DNA of 64,000 bases, taken from NCBI GenBank assembly GCA_002482545.1, contig DLGF01000012.1, positions 327,214-391,213 of the forward strand. Direction: 5' to 3'. Position 1 is the stretch's first letter; each line of letters begins with the position of its first letter. Both the position numbers and the translations under genes were made by a program. This DNA is from Sporomusaceae bacterium UBA7701. GTDB lineage: Bacteria > Bacillota > Negativicutes > Sporomusales > UBA7701. This document shows, in pieces, positions 34,960 through 43,861 of this stretch. The notes under the pieces are model-generated. The model did no database searches, was not told the DNA's origin, and worked only from the letters and a program-made list of their open reading frames with translations.

Positions 34960-35090
34960 GCTTTTCTCTCCCTACTGTAAGAACTTCCTGACGGAAACTT
35001 TATTTTATATTCGCCACCCGGCGGTCATTCTCCTAGTCGGATGCGCGCCCTTCCCCGCCGAAGGGCCGGAACGGCTGCCTGCGCCCAACC

Positions 35091-35117
35091 AAAAAGCCAG
35101 GACTTGTCCTGGCTTTT
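35091..35117 (-). terminator. Terminator of the GDT1-family gene
   Basis: AAAAAGCCAGGAC pairs with GTCCTGGCTTTT; T-rich on the minus strand (CTTTTTGG). Confidence 0.75.
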
Positions 35118-35131
35118 GGCGATCAATCCGG

Positions 35132-35809
35132 CTATTCCGGCTGGGGCTTCTCCTCCAGCCTTCCCCGGCTTCTGCTACACCGGGCAACAAGGTATATGGC
35201 GGCCAGCACCAGCCCCAGTCCGGCCAGCACCGTCGGCGGAGTAAGCAGATAGGCGGGAAACGCTTCATAGACGCCGGCCAGGCCGAAGCCGATGAAAATC
35301 AGCGCCGCCACCCACTTGACAACGCGCTCCGGGATCTTCTTGCCCAGCACAATCCCGAACACAATCCCGATTCCGTCGGCGATCAGCATGCCGGTCGTCG
35401 TGCCGAGCCACACCGGAAGGATGGCGGCATACTGGGCCGCCAGAGCGACGGTCGCCAGTTGGGTTTTATCCCCCATCTCAGCCATGAAAAAGGCGATGGC
35501 GACTGTCCAAAAGGGGCTGCGTCCCCTTTTTTCATCCTCGCCGTCCAGTTCATCCCCCCAGATGGTCCACAGCCCGAACAGGATAAAAGACGCCGCTGCC
35601 GCCAGCCGGATATAAGCCAGCGGAATGATACTGGTCAGATAGCTTCCCACAAGGACGGCGAAAAGATGATTAAGAATCGTGGCGGCAAATACGCCCCACA
35701 TAACCGTCTGCCAACGGTAACGGGTCGCAAAGGCCATGGCCAGAAGCTGGGTCTTGTCCCCCATCTCGGCCAGCACGACAAAAGCAAGTGAAGCCAAAAA
35801 CGCAGTCAT
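35132..35809 (-). CDS. GDT1/TMEM165 (UPF0016) family membrane transporter
   Basis: 225 residues in two halves of three spans, each with the family motif ExGDKT: LAEMGDKTQLLA and MAEMGDKTQLAT. Relatives export Mn2+ (and Ca2+) or act as antiporters. A yybP-ykoY manganese riboswitch precedes it, which fits a manganese exporter. The start follows GGAGGAGAC. Confidence 0.9.
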   Translation of the reverse strand: MTAFLASLAFVVLAEMGDKTQLLAMAFATRYRWQTVMWGVFAATILNHLFAVLVGSYLTSIIPLAYIRLAAAASFILFGLWTIWGDELDGEDEKRGRSPFWTVAIAFFMAEMGDKTQLATVALAAQYAAILPVWLGTTTGMLIADGIGIVFGIVLGKKIPERVVKWVAALIFIGFGLAGVYEAFPAYLLTPPTVLAGLGLVLAAIYLVARCSRSRGRLEEKPQPE

Positions 35810-35831
35810 AAGTCTCCTCCTTAAGGAAAAT

Positions 35832-35963
35832 AAAAACGAGACCAATTAATGCGGCCATAAATAAATGGCCACACTAAAGGTCTCGCTAATCGACATTCGT
35901 CAACGGCAGGGCCAGGTGTCTCCACACCAGTATGTTGACCTTGCCTGTCTAGCTACTCCCCTT
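35832..35963 (-). promoter_or_regulatory. yybP-ykoY (manganese) riboswitch
   Basis: On the minus strand the leader reads GGGGAGTAGC (plus 35952-35961), later GTTGACGAATGTCG and GCGAGACCTTT (plus 35876-35886), the conserved parts of the yybP-ykoY motif. The last segment pairs with GGTCTCG (plus 35837-35843) to form a terminator ending in TTTTTATTTT. Mn2+ binding would stabilise the aptamer and let transcription continue. The 5' end overlaps the last bases of the acetyltransferase gene. Confidence 0.85.
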
Positions 35964-36594
35964 CAGGGCGCTGGTTATTTACACCCAGTGTACAAGCCCG
36001 GGCCGGATTTGTCAAGCCCTCCGGCGCGCTCCGGAGCAGCAGCTTCGGAATATATCCCCCGGTAAATTCCGAGGCCAGGACATCCATGTAAATAATATCG
36101 AAAACTTTCCCCGCGATGTGTTTGGCTTCCCGCCGCTTGCCGATGAACTTGAAGCCGCACTTTTCATAGCAGCGGACGGCCCGGCTGTTGTAGTCATATA
36201 CGCAAAGCCGTATATTATGAAGGTTCAGGATGTGAAAGGCATAGTCCAGCAGCAGCCGCGTCGCTTCCTCGCCGTAGCCGGCGCCCCAGTGGCGCTTGTC
36301 GCCGATAAAGATGCCGAAATCGGCGGTCCGGTTCACCCAATCGAGGTCAAACAGCCCGCAGTTGCCGATCAGCGCTTCCTCTTTCCGGTCAACGATTCCG
36401 AAAAGGTATTGCCCCTCTTTCTCGGCTGAAGCCAGAAACTCTTTCTCCCACTCCAGGGTGATTTGCTGCGCGGCCATCGTGAGATGGACCGCCACCTCAA
36501 GGTCGTTGAGCCAGCCGGCGTAAAGGGCCGCATCCGCCGTATCAATCGGGGCCAGGCAGCACCGCTCGCCTTTCAGCTTGGGATAGTATTTCAT
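35953..36594 (-). CDS. GNAT-family N-acetyltransferase
   Basis: 213 residues. GNAT fold with acetyl-CoA loop RHWGAGYGEEATRLLLDYAF and NSRAVRCYEKCGFKFIG, close to the RimJ/RimL branch that acetylates amino termini or small amines. Substrate unknown. AAGGAG precedes the start. The final 15 residues lie in the riboswitch region and look less protein-like. Confidence 0.9.
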   Translation of the reverse strand: MKYYPKLKGERCCLAPIDTADAALYAGWLNDLEVAVHLTMAAQQITLEWEKEFLASAEKEGQYLFGIVDRKEEALIGNCGLFDLDWVNRTADFGIFIGDKRHWGAGYGEEATRLLLDYAFHILNLHNIRLCVYDYNSRAVRCYEKCGFKFIGKRREAKHIAGKVFDIIYMDVLASEFTGGYIPKLLLRSAPEGLTNPARACTLGVNNQRPEGE

Positions 36595-36690
36595 GAGGAC
36601 CGCTCCTTCCCGCCACTAACCAGCTGCATTTATCTACTCTATATTGCGGGTCCGCGCAATAAATTCCTGCCCCTGGCGCGCAGCCTTTAC

Positions 36691-36728
36691 AAAAAAGCAA
36701 TCCGCAGGAAGAGTCTCCGCGCGGATTG
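36691..36728 (-). terminator. Terminator of the DUF438 gene
   Basis: AATCCGC pairs with GCGGATT around a 15-base loop, followed on the minus strand by GCTTTTTTG. Confidence 0.65.
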
Positions 36729-36738
36729 GGGTTATCAA

Positions 36739-37965
36739 TCAGTCCATAATGCGCTTTTCTCCGGTTATGGCCTGAAGCGGGCCGATATCCTGCGTCACTT
36801 CCAGCGTCCCGAGGTACTCCCCGGCTTCATTGCGCACGGCGAAATACCGGATATGCACATACTTGCCGCCCAGACGAAGCCAGAACGCTTCTTCATCCTT
36901 TGTCCCGGCCTTGAATTCGTTGACCAGTTTCTCAACGATATGGACACTGGCCGGAGGGTGGCAGTTCTCCACCTTCCGCCCGATAATGGTGCGGGTCCGG
37001 GCGAAAATACGGTCTTTGGTGGCTGAAAAGTATTTCACCGTGTCATCCTTATCCACAAAGGTGATGTCTACCGGCAGGTGCCGGAAAATCAGTTCCAGCT
37101 CCGCAGGAGTCAGGATTCCGGTCGTGAACCGGATCGCCCCTTTTGTCCGGCTGTCGGCCAGAAGCTCCGCCTCATCCGCCACGCTCGCCCGGGCCGGCCG
37201 CCACTCGTCGGCGGGCTCAATCAGGCAAAACCCCAGTTCGTCGCTGTCGCGCCATATCTGATGCCATTCTTCCTCGGTCAGCGTCTCGGCCGCCATGGGG
37301 AACAGGATTTTTTCCTCTTTGAAAATCATCTCCGCCACTTTGCCGAGCAGCTCCTCGGCGGCGGAAAGCAGGTCCTGCCTGGCCGCGTCCCGGTAGTCAA
37401 CGGCGCGTTTTTTCAGTTCTTTCAGCGCCGAGCGGATTTCATCATCTACGCCCCACATGACCTTGGGCGGCGCCGTAATCCCATAGTGCTCCAGATAAGG
37501 AAACAGCAGGTTTTCTTTCCGGCTGTAATGTTTCTCCACATCCCACAGGAGATTGAGCTTATCGGCCAGGCTGGCGGCAAGGGCCGCCGCTTTTCCTGTC
37601 TCGGCGGTTTTCAGTTCGGCCAGCAACGGCCCTATCTGCCCATTGATCAAGCTTTCCAGAGCCCTGTTCTCTTCCATGAAGGTGTGGAGCGGATGGCCGG
37701 GGACGGCTTCCAGCGCCTGGTTTTTGTCCAATGCATCCCGGAATACGGCGGAATGGACATCACACAGCCGTTGAACTTCCCCGACCGGCAGCCCCTCATC
37801 GATCAGCGACTGCTCAATGAGGGACAGCTCGCCGGCATCCAGCCCGCCGACCGTTGCGTCAAATTTGGCTTTGACTTCATGAACCGGCTTGCCGGCGTGA
37901 AGTTCCCGAATAATCTCCTTAAGAATGTGTTTGCGATGTTCCCGGTTGTTGATGAGTTCGCTCAT
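36739..37965 (-). CDS. DUF438 / hemerythrin-like / PAS domain protein
   Basis: 408 residues. N-terminal DUF438 (about 1-70), a hemerythrin-like four-helix region with metal-ligand-type histidines (VEKHYSRKENLLFPYLEHYG and MIFKEEKILFPMAAE), then a C-terminal PAS domain with VDKDDTVKYFSATKDRIFARTRTIIGRKVENCHPPASVH. Relatives are associated with oxygen, iron or redox sensing in anaerobes. The start 37965 follows GGAAGG. Confidence 0.88.
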   Translation of the reverse strand: MSELINNREHRKHILKEIIRELHAGKPVHEVKAKFDATVGGLDAGELSLIEQSLIDEGLPVGEVQRLCDVHSAVFRDALDKNQALEAVPGHPLHTFMEENRALESLINGQIGPLLAELKTAETGKAAALAASLADKLNLLWDVEKHYSRKENLLFPYLEHYGITAPPKVMWGVDDEIRSALKELKKRAVDYRDAARQDLLSAAEELLGKVAEMIFKEEKILFPMAAETLTEEEWHQIWRDSDELGFCLIEPADEWRPARASVADEAELLADSRTKGAIRFTTGILTPAELELIFRHLPVDITFVDKDDTVKYFSATKDRIFARTRTIIGRKVENCHPPASVHIVEKLVNEFKAGTKDEEAFWLRLGGKYVHIRYFAVRNEAGEYLGTLEVTQDIGPLQAITGEKRIMD

Positions 37966-38053
37966 GCGGCCTTCCTCCTGCACTCGGTCGTTACTCTTCT
38001 AGTGTGTCCCGAACGACCGGATGTTACGCCTTAGCGCAGGTTCGCCTTTCTGG

Positions 38054-39325
38054 CTACTGATCCATATAGACTTGCTTCTTGTTTTTATCATATTCGAAAA
38101 TTTCCGCGTAACGTCCCCAATTCAGCAAGGTGTCAATTTGCTGTGCGGCAGCCTCTTCGCCAACCGACCGGCGGATGATTTCCGCGAAGAACTCCGTATT
38201 CATACGCTTGTTGGACTTCGACGCAATGATGCTGAGCATCTGTCCGGCGAAGGGGACGTTGGCGAGCAATTGCTTCTTAAACAAGGCCTTCCTCTCCGTC
38301 ACCGACGCCCGGGCAAAATCAACGCCCGCGGGAGTTAACTCGATATCGCCCTCGATCACTTTGGCAAACCCCAGTAACGCCGCCGCTTCTACGATGGGGA
38401 GAAAATCCTCGACATCCATGACAAATCGCTCACCCAGCCGATAGAGGTCTGTTCTCTCGTTCAGGTCTTCCAATAGCTCCAAAAACCCGGTCAATGCGCC
38501 GGCCGTTACCTGCGGCACGGCAACCGCCTTTTTATTCTGAACCTCTGCTGCCTCGGCCCGCATTTCCTTGTGCGTCATCAGGGAATAGATACGGTCGACA
38601 ATATCAGTAAACTCGCTTGCCTTTTTATCCCGCCACCGCGGCATATCGATGGCTATATCCTGAATAATCCTGGCGGGGCCGGCGGACAGAACCACCGCCC
38701 GGTCGGCCATATAGACCGCTTCTTCGATGCCGTGCGTCACAAGGATGATTGCTTGGGTGGATATCTTCCCGTCCAGCCACAATTCCAGGAGGTCGCGCCG
38801 CAGGTTCTCGGCGGTCAGCACGTCCAATGCGGAAAATGGCTCATCCATCAGCAGCACGTCCGGATCGCTAACCAAAGCGCGGCCTATCCCCACCCGCTGG
38901 CGCATGCCGCCGGAAAGCTCCTTCGGGTATGCGTTCTCGAAACCGTCGAGGCCGATGATGTCGATAATTCGCAAAGCCTTTTCCCGTTTTTCCTTTTCGG
39001 AAATCTTTTGGACTTCAAGTCCTAGCATGACATTTTCCAGAACAGTCAGCCAGGGAAACAGGGCAAAGGATTGAAAAACCATCGCTACGCCCGGATTTAC
39101 GCCTTTTATTGCCTCTCCCAAGTAGGTTACGGTACCAGACGAAGCTGGAATCAGTCCCGCAATAATACGCAGCAAGGTAGATTTGCCGGAACCCGAGGGA
39201 CCGAGAATGGCGAGAAATTCTCCTTCTTTCAGGGAAAGATTAATGTCTTCCAAGATGGTGGCACCCATCGACCCTTTAATATCAAAGGTTTTATATACAT
39301 TTTTTGCTTCAATGAGCTTTTTCAT
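38054..39325 (-). CDS. ABC transporter ATP-binding protein, NitT/TauT type with C-terminal AAA-associated domain
   Basis: 423 residues. Walker A GPSGSGKST, signature LSGGMRQRVGIGRAL, Walker B VLLMDEPFSALD, H-loop VTHG. Residues about 290-423 form the AAA-associated domain seen in one branch of nitrate/sulfonate/taurine-type transporters. It powers the two-part permease encoded 13 bases upstream. Both lie behind an M-box riboswitch. No substrate-binding protein is in the window, so the transported compound is unknown. Confidence 0.92.
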   Translation of the reverse strand: MKKLIEAKNVYKTFDIKGSMGATILEDINLSLKEGEFLAILGPSGSGKSTLLRIIAGLIPASSGTVTYLGEAIKGVNPGVAMVFQSFALFPWLTVLENVMLGLEVQKISEKEKREKALRIIDIIGLDGFENAYPKELSGGMRQRVGIGRALVSDPDVLLMDEPFSALDVLTAENLRRDLLELWLDGKISTQAIILVTHGIEEAVYMADRAVVLSAGPARIIQDIAIDMPRWRDKKASEFTDIVDRIYSLMTHKEMRAEAAEVQNKKAVAVPQVTAGALTGFLELLEDLNERTDLYRLGERFVMDVEDFLPIVEAAALLGFAKVIEGDIELTPAGVDFARASVTERKALFKKQLLANVPFAGQMLSIIASKSNKRMNTEFFAEIIRRSVGEEAAAQQIDTLLNWGRYAEIFEYDKNKKQVYMDQ

Positions 39326-39338
39326 TGCTTTAACCTCC

Positions 39339-41081
39339 TCAGCCCAGGTGATATTTGGCTTCGGCCAGTTGATAAAGCCGCCGCCAAAGCAGTCGGTTCA
39401 GCGCTACGACAAAAATGCACATTACGGTGATTCCCCAGATAATCCCGGCCCAATCGCCCTGCGCCGTGACCTGGCTGATATATGCCCCCAGGCCCGTGGC
39501 TACAAGCTGCTGCTCATGCCAACCGACAATTTCGGAAACGATACTGGCGTTCCAGGCTCCACCCGAAGCGGTAACGGCTCCTGTAACCAGATACGGGAAG
39601 ATGCTAGGGAGGATGAGCGACTTCCACTTCCGCCAGCCTGTCAGTTTGTAGACGGCGGACGCCTCGCGCAGGTCGTTCGGAATGGCCGTCGCCCCGGCGA
39701 TCACATTAAACAGGATATACCATTGGGTGCCCATCATCATGAGCAGAATCGAGCCCCATTCGAAATTTACCCGGTATTGCAAAAACAGTACCGTGATAAA
39801 GGGAAACAGCATATTGGCGGGAAAAGAAGCGGCAATCTGCACGACCGGTTGCAATAGCTTGGACAACCTTGGGTTTAATCCAATGCGCACCCCGACGGGA
39901 ATCGCCCACAGCGCGCCAAGGCAAACAGCGATTAATACCCGTCCCAAGGTGTAAAGACCCTGTTGAAATACGGCAATTAATTGTCCCCCGTTCATTCCCG
40001 CGACCAAAGCAAAGGCTTGCCGCGCCGGCTCGCTGATCCAGTAAAGCAGGATTGCTCCACCCACGATTTTAAAAGCCATAGCCGGCAACTGAGCACGAAA
40101 AACACGCTTAACCTCTTCCGCCGCAGTTTTCGACATTCCGGCGAAGCCGTCCAGAATAAGACCGAGCAGCCGGACAAAAGGCTTCAGAACAACCCTTTTC
40201 ACGAAATTAACCGCAACAGACCGCTGTAACAGGTCATAAACCCAAGAAGACGGCAGATCCGCCGCTTCGGACAGTTCGATCTTAAATTTTTGGCTCCATA
40301 CGACCAGGGGGCGCCAGAAGAGTTGGTCTACCAGGAGGATCATCAGGACCATCGTCAGGATCGAATACAATATCGCCTGCAGATCGCCGGCTTCCACGGC
40401 CAGGGCCAGGTAAGAGCCTACGCCCGGCAGGCGGATACGTTCGCCGAGAACACTGATGGCTTCGCTGGCGGCGAGGAAAAACCAACCGCCGCCGAAGGAC
40501 ATCATGCTGTTCCAAACAAGACCAATCCCGGAAAAAGGCAGCTCCAGGCGAATGAACCTTTGCCACCAATTGAGCCTCAAAACGGCGGCGGCTTCTTCTA
40601 AGTCCTTGGGTATCGTTTTCAGCGAATTGTAAAAACTGAAGGTCATATTCCACGCCTGACCGGTGAAGATCGCAAAAATCGAGGCAAGCTCGACGCCCAG
40701 CAGGCTGCCTGGAAAGAGGGCCATAAAGGCGGAGATGGTTGCGGAAAGAAAGCCGAGAACCGGCACCGATTGCAGAATATCAAGCAAGGGGACCAGCACC
40801 TTTTCCGCCGGCTTGCTTTTTGCGGCAATATAACCGTAAACAAGGGTAAAGCCCAAGGATGCTCCGAAGGCGGCAAACATCCGCAGCAAAGAGCGGCCCG
40901 CATAGTGCGGCAGCATCGCCGGGTCGAGGGAAATATCGACCCGGTCTTCCGGTGAAAAGGGGACGCTCATACCGGCGCCTAAATGCAGCGCGGCATAAAG
41001 CAGCACAAAAATAAAGGCTATTATGACGATATCGATTGCGCCAAAACGACGTTTGGGCATGTTGGTTACAAAGACGGACAT
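39339..41081 (-). CDS. ABC transporter permease with two permease units
   Basis: 580 residues, about twice the usual size, with two binding-protein-dependent permease domains. The first covers about 60-270 (EAA loop IPKDLEEAAAVLRLNWWQRFIRLELP), and the second about 360-575 (EAA loop IPNDLREASAVYKLTGWRKWKSLILPSIFP). An internal duplication makes one chain do the work of a dimer. Ribosome binding site AGAAGGAGGG. The M-box upstream suggests magnesium-related control. Confidence 0.92.
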   Translation of the reverse strand: MSVFVTNMPKRRFGAIDIVIIAFIFVLLYAALHLGAGMSVPFSPEDRVDISLDPAMLPHYAGRSLLRMFAAFGASLGFTLVYGYIAAKSKPAEKVLVPLLDILQSVPVLGFLSATISAFMALFPGSLLGVELASIFAIFTGQAWNMTFSFYNSLKTIPKDLEEAAAVLRLNWWQRFIRLELPFSGIGLVWNSMMSFGGGWFFLAASEAISVLGERIRLPGVGSYLALAVEAGDLQAILYSILTMVLMILLVDQLFWRPLVVWSQKFKIELSEAADLPSSWVYDLLQRSVAVNFVKRVVLKPFVRLLGLILDGFAGMSKTAAEEVKRVFRAQLPAMAFKIVGGAILLYWISEPARQAFALVAGMNGGQLIAVFQQGLYTLGRVLIAVCLGALWAIPVGVRIGLNPRLSKLLQPVVQIAASFPANMLFPFITVLFLQYRVNFEWGSILLMMMGTQWYILFNVIAGATAIPNDLREASAVYKLTGWRKWKSLILPSIFPYLVTGAVTASGGAWNASIVSEIVGWHEQQLVATGLGAYISQVTAQGDWAGIIWGITVMCIFVVALNRLLWRRLYQLAEAKYHLG

Positions 41082-41186
41082 GGGATATCCCTCCTTCTGG
41101 CAAGAATGCAGTCGAGTTAAAGGATCTGCCTTGATAAATGCTTAAGCCGCTACTATCACAATCCATTCTTACCACCCCCTTCCCAG

Positions 41187-41212
41187 CAAAAAAGACCTTC
41201 CACCGGAAGGTC
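41187..41212 (-). terminator. Terminator of the M-box expression platform
   Basis: GACCTTCC (minus strand, plus 41205-41212) pairs with GGAAGGTC around GGT, followed by TTTTTT. The upstream riboswitch can compete with or favour this hairpin. Confidence 0.8.
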
Positions 41213-41250
41213 TCAAAAGACAAATAGAAATAGACGAGCAACCCTCCAGT

Positions 41251-41405
41251 CGTTCCAGTTTTAGCACTGCATAACGTAGAGTACAAACCTATTACTCAGC
41301 CACCTTAAGTAAGACCTTATTTCGATCATACCTGCTCTACCCATTGGCATCTCTCGACGTTTCCGGGCAGTGGCCTGTGTTTATGCAGGAACCTCACCTA
41401 ACGGA
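41251..41405 (-). promoter_or_regulatory. M-box (ykoK) magnesium riboswitch
   Basis: Minus strand segments matching the M-box: TTCCGTTAGGTGAGGTTCC (plus 41387-41405), ACTGCCCGGAAACGTCG, ATGCCAATGGGTA, then near the 3' end ATGCAGTGCTAAAACT. These follow the order of the Bacillus mgtE leader. High Mg2+ would favour the downstream terminator. It controls the permease and ATPase genes, an unusual client. Confidence 0.9.
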
Positions 41406-41428
41406 ATTATTCTTTTTGCAACATCCTT

Positions 41429-41457
41429 ATATTAGCACTGCCCTATGGAAAAATCAA
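41429..41457 (-). promoter_or_regulatory. Promoter of the M-box transcript
   Basis: Minus strand TTGATT (plus 41452-41457), a 17-base spacer, TAATAT (plus 41429-41434). Transcription would begin just upstream of the aptamer. Confidence 0.55.
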
Positions 41458-41459
41458 CT

Positions 41460-41737
41460 CTATTCGCGTGAAAAGCGGACTTTTTAACCTAATTTTCATA
41501 TAAACTTAACCTATGACGCATTTACGCCATATTGGTCATCGTGGCTCGTTGTTGCATCATCTTTCTTGACGGATTACCGTGGGCAGTTCATGAAGTGCAC
41601 TTTTTCTGGCTGCATAAGCCATGTTGCTTGAAACGGGGCTACCCTTGGCAGGAATTGAGGCGGCAGCCTTTGCCGGGCAGTATATAGTGCGAATGAAAAC
41701 AGCTCAAATATCTTCGGCAATCATTCACACAAAAAAT
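41460..41737. other. Gap without recognised features
   Basis: About 280 bases between the M-box promoter and the MarR promoter. I see no convincing ORF, RNA or repeat; the sequence includes short AT-rich runs and an isolated GGCTACCCTTGG stretch. Confidence 0.4.
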
Positions 41738-41787
41738 TTGACATTTTATTAAGGTACCTGTATTATATAGATAAGGTACCTTAATAA
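41738..41787 (+). promoter_or_regulatory. MarR promoter and inverted-repeat operator
   Basis: TTGACA at 41738-41743, a 17-base spacer and TATTAT at 41761-41766. A perfect 14-base inverted repeat overlies it: TTATTAAGGTACCT (41746-41759) and AGGTACCTTAATAA (41774-41787). MarR-family proteins bind such palindromes and repress their own genes. Confidence 0.75.
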
Positions 41788-41806
41788 TTTCAAGGAGACG
41801 ATGATC

Positions 41807-42346
41807 ATGGAAAACGTAAATAGGAGTTTGACCGAAAGGTTCATCATGCTTAGCCGCTTGCTCATGCAAAAGCACCACCAGATGGGAGCGAACCATCATC
41901 ATGACCCTTATCGCGGGCAAGGCCGAATTTTATCTTTGCTTAAAATGCAACCGGAAATGAGTCAAAGAGAACTCTCGTATTTGCTGGGCATACGCCCGCA
42001 ATCCATGGGGGAATTATTGACCAAGCTGGAGCAAAGCGGTTATATCACCCGTACACCCTCTGCCGACGACCGGCGGGCCATGGATATTCAATTGACAGCT
42101 GAAGGCGCGGCGGCAGCCGCTTCGATGGGGCAGCGCCGCGCGCAGGAACTTGCGGCAGATGAAATGTTTCAATGCTTAAATAAAGAGGAGCAGGAAGTTT
42201 TAGCCGGTTATCTGGACCGTATCATTGATACGCTAAAAGAAACCCTTGCCGGTGAACCAATGGATTGCCCCGAACATAGGCCGCATCCGCATTGCTTCGG
42301 TGACCGTCACATGGGATTCGGCGGACGACGAGGCGAAAGATTTTAA
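41807..42346 (+). CDS. MarR-family transcriptional regulator
   Basis: 179 residues. Winged helix-turn-helix MSQRELSYLLGIRPQSMGELLTKLEQSGYITRTPSADDRRAMDIQLT. The N terminus (KHHQMGANHHHDP) and C terminus (CPEHRPHPHCFGDRHMGF) are histidine- and cysteine-rich, hinting at metal binding. AAGGAG lies nine bases before ATG 41807. It is divergent from the M-box transporter and could regulate it; that is inference. Confidence 0.88.
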   Translation: MENVNRSLTERFIMLSRLLMQKHHQMGANHHHDPYRGQGRILSLLKMQPEMSQRELSYLLGIRPQSMGELLTKLEQSGYITRTPSADDRRAMDIQLTAEGAAAAASMGQRRAQELAADEMFQCLNKEEQEVLAGYLDRIIDTLKETLAGEPMDCPEHRPHPHCFGDRHMGFGGRRGERF

Positions 42347-42360
42347 GTAAGCAAAAATTT

Positions 42361-42412
42361 AGACGCGGGACGCCGTTATCCATTCGGGATCAAGGCGCTC
42401 CCGCGTCTGCCT
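42361..42412. terminator. Bidirectional terminator between MarR and the glycosyltransferase genes
   Basis: AGACGCGGGACGCC pairs with GGCGCTCCCGCGTCT, leaving one bulge, across a 19-base loop. T content is modest on both strands. Confidence 0.6.
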
Positions 42413-42433
42413 TTACCAAAACTTTCTTCCTTA

Positions 42434-43789
42434 TCACCCCGCTGGCATCGCAGGCGTCTTGTCTGCTCTGACGATGTACTGATAGGCCCTGTAGCGGTAT
42501 GCCAGTTGAGGATCTCCGCCAAAGGCTACCAAGGTCTGAATGAAGTTCTTGTCGCTTTCGGTTTCATTTAGCGTTGTTTGCCAGCATACATTCAATTTGT
42601 AACCAGCATTTTTAAACATAAAATCTATTTCATTTAAGGTAAAAAACCGCATATGCGTTCTATCCAAGATACCGGCGTCTTCATATCGCCAGTTTCCCTG
42701 CAGCAGACTGCGTATTACGCTGAAATGCATAACATTGGGGATACTTGCCAGGATTTGGCCGTCCGGTTTCAAATAAGGCCGCATATTTTCCAGCGCCTGC
42801 CAGGGATTCACCAGATGTTCAAGAACATCAGCAAAAATTATATAATCAAAATGCTCTACCGGAAAAGGCAGCATTGTGTTTTCAATATCAGCAGCGATTA
42901 CTTCGGCAAACAGTTTGGCGCTTAAAGCAGCTTCTTCATTCAATTCAATGCCGGCTATTTCAGCTTTCGGATAAATGTTTTTAATCTGCAATAGCGTGCC
43001 GCCGCAGGCACAGCCTACTTCCAGCACATTAAACGGCCGGTCTTTCGATTTGTCTATTAAATTAATTATTTCATGCCTGATAAAGGTTGAGTATACCGGG
43101 TCAAAGCCCCATTTGGCGATGAATTTGCCGCGATTATCGATTTGATGCGCCGTATTGCCGGAATTATGAACAAAAGTATCCTTGCACAGAATAAGCTTGT
43201 AGCCGGCAAGTCTTATGCGGAGCGAATAATCTTCATCTTCCAGTCCGCCGGGTGTAAACTGCTCATCCAATTGGCCGACCTTATCCAGGACTTCCTTCTT
43301 AATCAGCGTACAATGGCCAACCAGCTTTAGCCGTTCTTCCCAAAACTCGGGATGGGGCTGATTCACCCGCGCTGCATATTCCTGCATCTCTTCCAGGGTT
43401 TGATAATGAACCGCGATACTCTGGTAATAACCGCAAATGTTTGTCGTAGGGCTGACGGCGCCAATCGTATCATTGCTGTAAAGGCAGTGAAGCAGGTTGC
43501 TCAGCCAGCCTGACGTAACGACAACATCATTTCTCAGCAGCAGGACATTATCTCCCGCCGCTATCGCCAGCCCCTGGTTATAGCCTTGCGGATGCCCCGC
43601 GTTCCGGTCGTTATAAATTACTTTCAAATCATCTTGCGTCTTCAGCCAGTCAACGGTCCCGTCAGTCGACTGATTATCGACTATAATAAGCTCATATTGT
43701 TCCGGCTCAGTATATTTGCGGATATTTTCGATGCAAGTTCGCGTGCGGTCCCGTTCATTCTGGGTCAAAATAATGATGCTTGTTTTCAT
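42434..43789 (-). CDS. Glycosyltransferase family 2 fused to a SAM methyltransferase
   Basis: 451 residues. Residues about 3-215 are a GT2 domain (SIIILTQNERDRTRTCIENI; LIIVDNQSTDGT; LLLRNDVVV; GGLEDEDYSLRIRLAGYKL). Residues about 245-430 are a class I methyltransferase (FNVLEVGCACGGTLLQIK; IIFADVLEHLVNPWQALE; MRFFTLNEIDFMFKNAGY). It probably acts on a surface glycan. Start ATG 43789 is chosen by family; a TTG at 43798 is nearer the GAGGAG site. AT-richer than neighbours, and 72 bases downstream of a longer transferase. Confidence 0.85.
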   Translation of the reverse strand: MKTSIIILTQNERDRTRTCIENIRKYTEPEQYELIIVDNQSTDGTVDWLKTQDDLKVIYNDRNAGHPQGYNQGLAIAAGDNVLLLRNDVVVTSGWLSNLLHCLYSNDTIGAVSPTTNICGYYQSIAVHYQTLEEMQEYAARVNQPHPEFWEERLKLVGHCTLIKKEVLDKVGQLDEQFTPGGLEDEDYSLRIRLAGYKLILCKDTFVHNSGNTAHQIDNRGKFIAKWGFDPVYSTFIRHEIINLIDKSKDRPFNVLEVGCACGGTLLQIKNIYPKAEIAGIELNEEAALSAKLFAEVIAADIENTMLPFPVEHFDYIIFADVLEHLVNPWQALENMRPYLKPDGQILASIPNVMHFSVIRSLLQGNWRYEDAGILDRTHMRFFTLNEIDFMFKNAGYKLNVCWQTTLNETESDKNFIQTLVAFGGDPQLAYRYRAYQYIVRADKTPAMPAG

Positions 43790-43861
43790 ACGCGGCAATT
43801 CTCTCCTCGTGTTCATACTCTAAAGCCGGCATTCGTCAGCCGTTCTTTCTCCCGCCAAATA

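Noticed and set aside
40780..41166. Small minus-strand frame starting at 41166 with a good ribosome binding site, upstream of the permease
   Set aside because: It would read in the wrong frame through the permease start and gives no protein-like sequence; it may at most be a short leader. The permease ATG at 41081 has its own strong site.
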